Shown: positions 20,921 through 31,603 of the stretch, piece after piece
Numbering within the stretch: the stretch's first letter is position 1
How the letters are laid out: every line of letters starts with the position of its first letter
Made by a program: the position numbers and the translations under genes
Notes under the pieces: model-generated
What the model saw: only the letters and a program-made list of their open reading frames with translations
Database searches by the model: none
Told to the model about the DNA's origin: nothing
Source of the DNA: Blepharisma japonicum
Taxonomy: Eukaryota; Ciliophora; Heterotrichea; Heterotrichida; Blepharismidae
Length of the DNA stretch: 64,000 nt
Direction of reading: 5' to 3'
Assembly (NCBI GenBank): GCA_949751835.1
Contig: CATKHK010000016.1
Coordinates: forward strand, 372,001 to 436,000

Positions 20921-22744
20921 ATGATTTCGAAAAATATTAAATCTTTTTTTAGTTTTAAAGCAATTGGAATCGATCTAGGCACAGCGAAATCAAGGATGGC
21001 AATTTTGTCAGAAACTGATAAAGGAATGCTTGAAATCATTGATCCAAATTATGCTATTAACACAAATGTGCTAATTGACACTGATGGATATAAACATATA
21101 GGAATAGATCACACAAATACTCTATTTAACAATGAAAATTTCATATATGACATTTCGAGGGTAATAGGAAACCCATTCTATCACAGAGAACTCCAAAGCC
21201 ATATTAAAAGGGTTCCATACAAAATAGCTGAACTACCAAAGGAATCTTTCAATATCAGTGAAGCTTGCTTTTATATACAGAACGCTTATTATAGCTCAGC
21301 TCAAGTTTTAAGTTGAATTATCAAAGACCTCAAAGCAAAAGCTGAAGAAATTGTAAAAGAACCGATCCTTTATTCGGGGATTTCTATACCTTCATTTTTT
21401 AATAGCTCTCAAAGAATTGCTATTAAAAATGCTGCAGAACTAGCAGGGCTAAAAGCATCACTAGTAAATGCTCCATCTGCCTGCATTCTTGGCCATGATG
21501 ATAAATTAAAAGAAAATACTGAAGTAAATAGAAAAGTGTTGGTCATCAATATTGGCCATGGAACTATGGACTTATCAATAATTTCAGTTGCAAATGGAGT
21601 CTATAACGTAGAAGACACACAAGGAAGCTCTAGTTTTGGAGGCATGGATTTTGATAATGCAATCCAAGATTCTCTTTGAACAATTTTGCAAAAAAAATCA
21701 GAAGGAAATATTCCTGATGACATATCAACAAGATGAAAACTAAAAATTCTTGCTGAAAATGCGAAAATAGAATTATCAAGCAAAAAGATTGCCACAATTA
21801 AAGACTATTTTGTTGAAAAATCAGGAAAAATCTTTGAATTTCTACACAAAATTTCACGAGAAGAGTTTGAAACTCTTGTTTCAAAAGAGCTAAATTTTCT
21901 AAAAGAAACAATTGAGCCTATGCTGAATAAATGCTCTGATATTAATGAAATTGTTTTATCTGGAGGTATGACAAAAATGCCTGCAATAAAAACACTTATA
22001 AAAAATTTTTTTAAAAAAATCCCGATTTCTTTGGTAACTTCTGAAAGCACTTCAGCAATAGGAGCTTTAATAAACCTATCAATTCACAGAAAATTGACTT
22101 CAAAATTGGTACTCAACGACATCTTAACACTCCCAGTCTGCTGAGCATCTAAGCCTGAATTTGAACCAGATTTAGCAGCTGGAACAGTTCTTCCAGCGAC
22201 TTTTACAAAAGACTACAGCAATTGGGACATTTATCAGCGCTATGATGAAACTTATATATATCAAGGCAACAAAAAAATTAATAGCGAAAATGCATTAATT
22301 TGGAAAAATAAAATGGAAATTCGAGCGACACAGTTGGAAACAAAATTTCTAATATTAAATGCTAGAATAAATAGAGAAGGAATATTTGATGCAAAAATTC
22401 TTGATAAAGGGCAATATCATTATGGACACTCTTTTACTGAAATGAGCATGACTGAAATATTGAAAATAAGAGATGAGGAAGAAATAAAAGAAAAAATAAT
22501 TAATGCAAAAAGACAAGGAAAAGCATATAAGATGACAGCTGAGGAGCCTTTTATTTTTAAAAACGCAAAAATTAATGCAAAATGAACAGAGTGCTCACTG
22601 GAAAATGCAAATTATGAGAAAAAATATTGGGATAGCTACCTGGTTCATTTTGTGTATAAAAAAGAAACTTATAAAAAGAAAAAAGATACAGATGGTTTTT
22701 CGCCCAGCTGGTTCCCTTATGGAGTAAGATATGAAGAGCATTAA
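20921..22744 (+). CDS. Divergent Hsp70-family protein, 607 residues
   Basis: The ATPase half keeps the phosphate-1 signature (AIGIDLGTAKSRMAIL, about 14-29), the SIPSFFNSSQRIAIKNAAELAGL element, a phosphate-2-like VLVINIGHGTMDLSII (in place of DLGGGT-D) and the adenosine motif IVLSGGMTKMPAIKTLI. Several UGA codons read as Trp (VLSWIIKD, DSLWTIL, STRWKLK, PVCWASK, NAKWTEC). The substrate half is much altered and lacks a clear EEVD or lid, ending WFPYGVRYEEH-TAA. It keeps nucleotide-fold marks, so it may still bind ATP, but it is far from the housekeeping DnaK/HSC70 type. The role may be as a specialised chaperone or co-chaperone; not determined. Confidence 0.85.
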
Positions 22745-22959
22745 GTCTTAAAACTTATAATATTATAATATCGCAAAAACTATTTCTCTTATAATAAACA
22801 TATATTTTATATTGAATTTTTTAATTTAAAAATTAAAAATTAATACTGCTTAATTTATAATTTGCTGAAAATATTAAAATTTAAATTAGAATAAATAAGC
22901 AGCCATCAGTTTATTGGAATTTAAAGACACTCACTATCAGAAATTATTATCTATTATAA

Positions 22960-23892
22960 TTATTCGTTTTTTAATAACCCCGGGATTTTGCAAATCTCAT
23001 CAATAAAGAATCTAAATCTTCTTATGTTTTCTTCAAAAGTTTTGACAACATCTTCACTTACAGACTGGAAAGGCATTTGGAAAATTTCTTTTTGGATGCC
23101 AATCAATTCTAGCTGCTCCATAGCCTCATCTGGATTAGTTAAATATTCTTTTTTTTCTTTTATGATATTATGAAGTTCCCTTTGCAAGCCTTCAAAAGCT
23201 GATCTAAGTTCTTGGTTTTCATTTAATAATGAAGCTTGATTTTCTTCATATCCTCTAGTCACTAAAAATGTAAACTCCCCTTCACCAGTCTGCCCAAACA
23301 TCTTCGGCCCTTCACTATGCAAGTTTTGTGTCATATCTACATGGTTTTGATATATTAAATCTTTTTCCCCCAAAACTTTTCGCAGCTGTTCTTTTAGCCT
23401 TTGAATCTCTGAGTCTTTTTTCTTAATTTCATGGAATAGATGTCCTTCTCGCCCTTGGAGCTTTGCAATGTCTTTTCTAGCTTCATCTCTCTCAGTGATT
23501 AATTTTTCTTTTTCTTTTTTTCATTTCTGCATTTCTATGCTTAGTTTATTTTGAAGCTTTCCAGCCTCAGAGTTAGCTGAAAAACTATCCTCATTTAAGA
23601 GATCAAGTTTTGACATATACATTTCTTTGTCGTTTCTTAGCTTAGCCATCCTTTCTTGCATTTGAGATCGATATTGCATATCTCTTTGTCTCTGCTCTAG
23701 AATGGCATATAAGCATTCAATTGTTTTTTTCACTTCATCGGGGTCAGAATTGAAAAGATCGCCGATTTCAGGAAATCCGTAGGCAGAAAGAGAGCTCTTG
23801 ATGTACATGATTCCTTGTTCGAGCTTTGCTTTGGCGAGATCTTTCAGGGCTTTGTCACTATCAAATAGGTAGTTGGAAAGAGGATCTTCCAT
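22960..23892 (-). CDS. ADIP/SSX2IP-like coiled-coil protein, 310 residues
   Basis: Start at ATG 23890-23892 (MEDPLSNYLFDSDKALKDLAKAK), stop TAA at 22960-22962, one UGA read as Trp (IEMQKWKKEKE). The N-terminal 85 residues (YIKSSLSAYGFPEIGDLF....IECLYAILEQRQRD) followed by a coiled coil with SEIQRLKEQLRKVLGEKDL match the layout of the ADIP domain of SSX2IP/Msd1 (afadin- and alpha-actinin-binding protein), a microtubule-anchoring protein of centrosomes and spindle poles. The hit is from memory of the domain, so moderate confidence. A basal-body or microtubule-anchoring role is inferred. It is the downstream end of a minus-strand run of genes. Confidence 0.6.
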
Positions 23893-24384
23893 CCTTTTAA
23901 TAATTCAAGTAAATATGTATAGTGATACTTATTTTTTTGGATTCTGCAACAATAATTATTGAAGCCAAATTGTGGGAATGAAGAATATGGTATTATAAAA
24001 AAATTAGCGAATTGTTCGATAACCCAATTCTTATTAGTAGACGAAACTTATGATTAATTTAGCCGCGCTTTCAATTTATTTTCATTTAGCTTAGAGACTT
24101 CGAAATAATCAGTTAATACGTTATTAAAAAAACTATACTGTTTAGCTTTTATTTATCTAATAATTTTTTGAAACATCTTTAAAACCTGATTATTAGGCTA
24201 TAATAAATAAAGCTATAAGAAATTGTGCTAATATTTTTTTTAATTTTAGCTTGCCAAGCTTAAAGAAATTTAATATTATAATTAAACTGAAGAACTTGGC
24301 TTTATATGTGGAGCTTTTGCAACTTTCTTCAAGCTCTGTAGGAAAGCTCTGTTATATTAGAAAGATTTTAAAAAGAAATCCTAA
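23893..24384. other. AT-rich intergenic region, nothing recognised
   Basis: About 490 bp between two minus-strand genes. No open frame, tRNA or repeat was found by eye. It must contain the 3' end of the Brr2 gene and the promoter of the ADIP-like gene. Confidence 0.4.
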
Positions 24385-27300
24385 TTAAGCATAAACTGTT
24401 AAATGCATTTTTTCATTTTGATCATCTCCAATATAAGAATCACATAACAAATATATCATCACTTCATGATTCCCTGGCTCTGGCGCCACAAAATTCATTT
24501 TCACATTCACATTTCCTTGAATCTTCACCTTTTTAATTGCAAAAAGCCTATTCGCCTTTGGCTCACCAATTACCACCCACCAATACTCTTCTCTTTCCCC
24601 TGGAAAATATGGTGCATACACACTTTCCCCTCCTCTCGACCTTTCTAGCTGAATTTCCACTTCAACCTCTTCTCCAGTCATAGCATCCCCAGGTGCTTTA
24701 TAATTAATATAAATATCAGGAAAATCATTGCAAACCCCAGCAATTTCTTCGAGCTGTTTTTGCGTAAATCCCAGCTGATTCCTCTGGTCATCTTCCATAT
24801 TAGTAAAATCAGCTATATCTTCCACTTCAAAATTTCTGCACCTATCCACTATTTCTGTGTCAAAATGAGGCAGCTGTAGCAATGGACTATCCTTATCCCA
24901 TAAAGCTTGTGTTATCATTTGGCAGATCATCATTGCATATATAGAAGGAAGAAGTCACCCATTACTTCCTGCAATATCTACTATAGAATGAATCAGTGGG
25001 ATAGCTTTTTTCAGTACATAAACTTGGTCTGCTATAAGATCTTGTGTAATATTAAATCTAGAAAAATGAGAAAATAATAAAAGCAATGCTTTTGTGTGTG
25101 GCTCATTCAAGTAATCTTTTTCAAGGGGTTCTGATATAAGGGAATTTATTTCCCGTAGGTATTTTTCTTCACCTTGCCGGACTGGAAGCAGCTCTAATTC
25201 TAATGCAGACACAAGGATTTCGAGAATTCCTCTGATTTTGGTGCTTGGGGTGAGGGAAGAGGAATAAATATCAATAGTGGAGCATTTTATGTAGTAATGA
25301 GAAGCAATAATTCCAAGATTAAGAGAGCTTAGTTCATTTTCTTCTATTATTTCTACACAGTTGAAGTTTTTTAGCTCTTCCATAGAGTTTTCGACAAGTT
25401 CTGATAGGTGGTCATTGATATGGGCTCCTGAAACGCCTTCTAAATTATAATAGTTTGGGTTTTTGGTGAGTCTACGGTATAGAAATGTCCATGTTATCCA
25501 GTCAACTGCATCTTGCTTACTTGTGATGGTTTTAGCTACAATTTCTGCATTATAGTGGTCTGATAAGTATTGATCTAAATGAGACTCAACTGGAAATGGC
25601 TCTGATATGAATTTTTTTAAAAACTCTTTTCGAGGAGTTTGGCATAAGACTACACTGGTTGCATTGGTAGTATTAGCTCTATTTATCATCTGTAAAATTT
25701 CAGGTATGGTATAATCTACATATCGATGCTCTTTTCCATCATATCGGCACGCGTCCATAATAATTGATAATTTGCAGACTTCTTCTATCTCCCAACACAA
25801 GCTTGAAGAAACTACTAAAACTTTAATGGTTTTCTGCTTATATAGGTTTTCTACAAGTTTTCTATCGATTTCTTTCATTCCTTCATATATTAAGCCAATC
25901 CCATGCATTAAGCATTGGCTTAATATTTTTGACTGGATTTTTTCAATTTCGTTAATATTTTCTTTTGAGGAAAGGAACTTGTAAGGATTTTCGTCACCTA
26001 TTGTATAAGTAATCAAATCTAAAGCTATTTGTCTGCCAACTTTTCGATCTGGGGTGAAAATAATGATTGAATCCTCTGAGCCATAGCTTTTTATAGCAGC
26101 ATATACAGGCTTTGACATAGCTAAAATTCTTGATTGACGATGACTATGATCAAAACTCTGTAAGACCAAATTTAGTGGATTTGGTCTTGTTTTTGGATGA
26201 AAATTAAAAATATTTTTATAACTGATTCCAAGCCATTCAGCGATATCTTTTGCATTAGCAATTGAGCAGCCAATCGCAACAATTCTTAAGCTGATTTCGA
26301 GCTGTGAAGCTGCATATCTCATCCTCGATAGACAGACTTCTAAAACGCTCCCAGTTTCGCCTACTAATTGGACTTGATCTACAATCAAAAGCCCAACTTC
26401 ATTGAAAGCTTTTCTTTGTCTCCATCTACGAGATAATGTGTCGAGATGCTCTGATGCAGCAAAAATTATCCTATTTTTTGCTAAAATTGTTAAATCTTTT
26501 TGTATTACTCCTGTTAAAATTCCGACAGATTCACCAAGATTTTCGAACTTTTTCATTGATGATTTGGCTAATTGGACGATTTCTGAAAACTGGGATGTGT
26601 AAATAATTTTTTTAACACCTTCTGATAATGCTTTAAAAATAGCCAATTCAGCGACCAAAATTCCAGAATTATCTGAAGACCCAAAAAATACAGATTCATT
26701 AGTTTGATAAATAGCCTCAAATACCTGGCTTTGTATGCTATTCAAAAATTCAATTTCATACTCTTTTTCTACCTCTGGCCATTTTAAGCCAAAAATTGGG
26801 ACAGGTGGCATAGACACAAGCTCTGTGCAGGGCGAAAACTTTTCAGGTAAAATTAAATGCCTGAAAGCTACAGGAATCGTCACTTCTGACTGTAACCATT
26901 TGTCAGATATTACTTTTATATAATAATTAGGAGGTAGAGGCTCAAATAAAGGTACAGTAAAGACTACAACATGCTGGGAGTCTGAATGCTTCCTTTTCAT
27001 CATGAATTGTTCATAATGCAGAATTATTTCACTGTCGACATCTTCTACAAAAATCCAAAACAGTTGAGAAGTTCCATGGATTTCTTTTTCCCATTGGAAA
27101 TCTTTTGTGATTATAAGCTCTATTCTAAGACAGGACCTAGTTATAGGCTGAATATATGGCTCTAGCTTAAGTTTTGGCAGCATATGGACGAGATTGTGGA
27201 CTTGGTTGCCTTTTCCAGGCATTTTTAGAAGTTCTCCAATTTGGCTTGCAGTTAAATCATAAAAATGCTCCCACATTAACCCTTCTTTTTTTTCTAGCTT

Positions 27301-30300
27301 TCTTAAAATATCTTCACTGAGCCTATTAAACTGCCTTAATGGGTTCATGACGCTTCACATCCTATGATCGATCATTTTGCAAAAATTTAAGGTAATATAG
27401 GCAAGTTGAGCCCAGCCTCTTCTGACGACGATTTCATATAAAGCTCGCATAATTCTTCCAGCACTTTGACTAATAAAAACCATGTCACTCATTAATGTAA
27501 ACCCTTCAAGCTTTAATTTTGATATATATGATTGTAATAAAATATTCATTTTAGAAGCAGGCTCATCCATAGCTCCTTTTACAGGATATGGCACTTTTTC
27601 CATAAGCTTAGCCACTTCTTGTTTTTCTTCTTCTCTGACTGGCAGATATTTAAACTCATAAGACAATGCAAAAATTCTTAACAAATCAATAGGCCCCATA
27701 TGAGATTTCAAATTTTCATTATAAATAGACACAGATTCAGGCTTTATATAATAATGAGACGCTACCTGTCCAAGAGCTGTGGCTTGGAAAACTCCTGTCC
27801 TCTTATCATACTGTATTAAATTATGCTTATTCAATAAAGTGGCTGCTGAATGCAAAATATCGACAACATATCCATTAATTTCTGTGTAGTTTTGAATATC
27901 ATATCCATATAGAGTAGGAGATTTCATAAGCCTTGTATAAAGATAAGTATGCTCAAACCAATTAATAGCATCTTGCATAGTACTAATAGTGCCAAGCACT
28001 ATTTCAGCATTTAAATGGTCAGAAAGCTGAGACATCATTTGAGATTCTATAGGAAGCTGTTGATTTAAAAGGGAAAGATAATATTGAAGACGGTTGTGGG
28101 AGGTAATAACGATGCCTTCTCCATTGGTGTCATAATCCATTCTTCCAGCACGTCCTATCATCTGTAACATATCTTGAGGAGAAATTTCGACCCATGTGCC
28201 TTTTTCAGGACTGTAAACTTGTGTGCCTTTAATAATAACTGTATGTGCTGGCAAGTTAACACCCCAAGCTAAAGTTGCAGTTGATACTAAAACTTGGATA
28301 TGTTTGTCAGCGAATAGGTCTTCTACGAGTTTTCTGTCGTCTTTATTAAGCCCTGCATGATGGATTGCAAAACTATTGGGAAGCAGGTCTTTTAGCTCAT
28401 TGTTTTCAATGCTTTGGGACATGACAGATAGAACTTCTTTGCTTTTGGAATCTTCTTTAAGAAATTTAGATAGGTCATTTTTTGTGACTGCCAAGTCACG
28501 AAGAGCTTTGGCTGTTCTTGCTGTTTCTTTTCTTGAGTGGACAAAAACAAGTACTTGATTTTTCCCAGCCTGGTGCAAAATTTTTTCATAACAGATTTCA
28601 TTCATCAATAAAAATTTTTTTATCGCTTTTTTTTCGTTAATTCCTATATATTTCTGTTCTAGCGGCACAGGTCTGTATGACTTATCAAAGAAAAACAGCC
28701 CAGACTCTGGGACTTGCAAAAAATTTGCTACATCAGAATAATTAGGAAGTGTTGCAGAAAGCCCTACAAGTCTAATAGATTTCGCATGCGTTGCATTTAA
28801 ACGTAAAGTTCTAGCTACTATTGCTTCAAGTACTGGTCCTCTCATATCATGAAGTAAATGGACTTCATCAATTATGATCAATTTTACTTTATCAGTAAAC
28901 GTCCTTTCCCCACTTTTTCTAGTAACTATATCCCATTTTTCTGGAGTGGTCACAATGACTTGTGTTTCATGTATCTGCTGCTTCGTTAGTTGGGCATCTC
29001 CTGTAAGCTCTCTTACAGTTACATCATACTGCAAAAGTCTATTACTTAAGTTTCCACATGTTTCTGATACTAATGCTTTCATAGGCGCTATATAAATAAT
29101 TTTGAAGCCATTTAAATCAAGTTCGCCGTTATCTTTTATATGCTGCTTTAATGTATTTAAAATACATAATAGGGCTATATTAGTTTTCCCAGCTCCAGTA
29201 GGTGCACAGATAAGTAAATTTTCATCAGAATTATAAGCTTTTGGGAAAACTGCACTTTGGATGGAGTTTAATTCTTTTACTTTGGAAAAAGCTGGCTTAA
29301 TGTAGTCAGGAAATTGGGAATGATGGATTCCTGACTGAGGTTTTACAGGAGGAGGGGGGATTATTACTTCTTCGTAGCCTGGATTTTGATTTTTTATAGA
29401 ACCTGGAGGAAGCTTTACATTAGCGTTAGACATTTTCAAGGGGCCTTCAGAAAATTCTAGCTTAGAAAGATCAAAAACTCGCTTAGGTAGAATTGTTGTG
29501 TATTGGGATTTTGGGAGGAGCTTTTCTAATATTTTCAGCCCTTCTGGAGAACTTTGCATTTCCTTTATAACAGCTTGTCGCTCATCCTCATTTTTTACTT
29601 TGTGGAACTTAGTACACATAAGGATCTTATAGCGATTTGCTAACAATAAAGTAGCAAGAGGAAGCCTATTAAATCCTAGCGCCATAACTAACTTGTTTTC
29701 GCATTTCCTTAAGTCTTCTATAGCTAAATATTCTAATACTTGGCTTTCTTTTGACAAAACTTCATCGATATTATCAAAATATTTTCCAATTTCACATTTC
29801 AGCCACTCTGAGTCTATATCTTCAACTAGAATTTCATTTATAGCGAGCTGTTCATCTTCAGCCATGTCTTCGTCTTCCTCTGGGTTTTCTTCTTCAGGTT
29901 TTTCATCAAAAATAATAGGAACTCCGATATCTTCTTCCATTTCTCCTCTTTCATTGACATCAGGGTTATAATCTGTAAGCTGCTTAGACATCATATACAT
30001 CTTATTGAAATCTTCTTCTGAAATATTTCCAATTATCAACTCAATTTCGTTTTTTTTGTCCACATCTAAAATATTTTCTGTCTTAAGAACAGCCAAAATC
30101 TGGTCAACTGCGTCTCTAAACATTTCATTTGGTTGATCGCCTAAATATCCTTGCATCATGCTCAGCATTGACTCATAAATTAAGCGTGTTTCTGCAGTTT
30201 TCGGATAATAAAGCAGCCCTTCTGGGATTGATGAAGCCTGCACTGAAGCTTTTACAGGAACTTTTTTTGAGTACATTTTTTTAAGCAATTCTGGAGGCTT

Positions 30301-30459
30301 AGACTGACTATATCTATCACCCATTTTACCAATTTTCCCTCTCAATGAATCTGCTTCACCTGTCGGCTCATTTGCTTGGCGAGGATCGCGTTCACTAGGA
30401 AGAACTTTGCTTGAAGTGTTTCTGTAATCAAATTGCTGCTTTCTGATTTGTTCGTCCAT
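24385..30459 (-). CDS. BRR2: Brr2 (SNRNP200), U5 snRNP helicase, 2024 residues
   Basis: A single frame from ATG 30457-30459 to TAA 24385-24387, with two UGA codons read as Trp at conserved positions (HRMWSVMNPLRQF and GSNGWLLPSIYAM, both Trp in Brr2 of other eukaryotes). N-terminal plug with DEPTGE-like NEPTGEADSLRGKIGKMGDR. First cassette: APTGAGKT at about 419-426, DEVH 531-534, SAT 568-570, ATLAWGVNLPAH and QMIGRAGR, then a Sec63 module. The second cassette starts near 1035; its Walker A position reads GSSDNSGI (about 1260) and the DEVH position DQVQ (about 1361), so it cannot hydrolyse ATP in the usual way. A second Sec63 module ends HLTVYA. Brr2 unwinds U4/U6 during spliceosome activation. 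It is part of a co-directional run with MED4 and kinesin. Confidence 0.97.
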
Positions 30460-30582
30460 ATATTGATTATAAAGTATAGCTATTTTTAATAGAGTATGCT
30501 AAATAATTGTCTATTTAAGGCTTGTAATAATTAAATTTATATAGAAAATAAGATATTTTTATTATTTGTATTAAATAAGCTT

Positions 30583-31506
30583 CTATCTAGTAAAGTTAAA
30601 CATTGATGAATAGTCGTTTTCATCGTCACTTGACTGTCTTGAAGACGAAAATGGCGACAAGTCCATCCCTAAATTCAGTTTTTCAGTAGTTATTACTGTG
30701 TGTACAGGCCGCTCCGCTATATCAGTTCTTGTCGGCATTTGAAATAGCGTATCTTGTACAGATGAGCTAGCAATTTCACTTTCCCTCAGCCCAGGAATTA
30801 CAGCGACAGCTTTTACAGAAAAATCAGCATCAATAGGAACATCAAAAGGAGCGTCATATAATTTTCCTGTCAAACCTGACGGCAAAGAGTTATCAAGTGT
30901 ATATCTAATAGCTGCATTTGGCTGGCTACAAGAAATGGTAACTAAATAACACTCGTGAAGGGTGGTTATTCGGATTGTTGGCTTTTGGGTTCTTTCTTTA
31001 TTGTCTGTATAGAATAGTGTTGAGGCTCTGATTTCATGCTCTTCAGGGACTGGAACTCTAAAAGCGACTGGCTGCGGTTCTCGGTTATTTCAGTTTGTAG
31101 GAGCACTTACGGTGCCACTAATACGGTGAGCATATAAAAGCAACTCCTTGACTGGAATTTTTCCTAATTAAAAGTTACTGCAAGACCTAGCAATGTCAAG
31201 AGAGCACTGAGCTGATTCTATTTTTGATTCTAAGCTGTCTGCGGTGTTGATCAAGGTTTTACAATGTTTATAATAGGTTTCTTTTGTGTTTTGCACTTTT
31301 TCTTTAAGAGCTTCAATTTCTTTTTGTTTTTCCAAACAGATTTTGACTAATTTTCTATTACGATCAATTATTTTATTTTGGATGGCAGCTAGTAAGGAAT
31401 CAAATGAAGCTTGGGCATAAGGGTTGTTTTTCAGTTGTTGGAAATGCTGGATGCTGTTTAGCTTAAGAGTTTTTAAATCATTCTTTAAGCCCTTAAGCAA
31501 ATCCAT
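30583..31506 (-). CDS. MED4: Mediator subunit 4 with extra chitobiase-C-like domain, 302 residues
   Basis: Start ATG 31504-31506 (MDLLKGLKNDLKTLK); a 15-nt intron at 31164-31178 is removed so that SLDIARSC joins RKIPVKELLLYAHRIS, the MED4 hallmark, followed by GTVSAPTNW (Trp is UGA). The first 105 residues are a coiled coil as in MED4. After VPVPEEHEIRASTLFY the protein does not end but continues with about 75 residues reading CSQPNAAIRYTLDNSLPSG and YDAPFDVPIDADFSVKAVAV, a pattern seen in the chitobiase/beta-hexosaminidase C-terminal (CHB_HEX_C) beta-sandwich. The rest is Ser/Asp-rich. Mediator links activators with RNA polymerase II; the extra domain may be a lineage-specific interaction surface. 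Confidence 0.8.
31164..31178 (-). other. 15-nt spliceosomal intron in the MED4 gene
   Basis: GTAACTTTTAATTAG on the minus strand, A at position 10, containing an in-frame TAA. It interrupts a codon (phase 1); its removal restores the MED4 core sequence. Confidence 0.92.
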
Positions 31507-31603
31507 TTTATTTAGTAAATTATAATGAGGTAAAATTAATATAGAGCCACTTAAAAATTAGCAGAAACTTCGTTAATATAACTTTTACAATATTGTGTTA
31601 GGA

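Noticed and set aside
22724-22738. A possible 15-nt intron (GTAAGATATGAAGAG) near the end of the Hsp70 gene
   Set aside because: The frame is open through it and position 10 is G rather than A, unlike the four supported introns.
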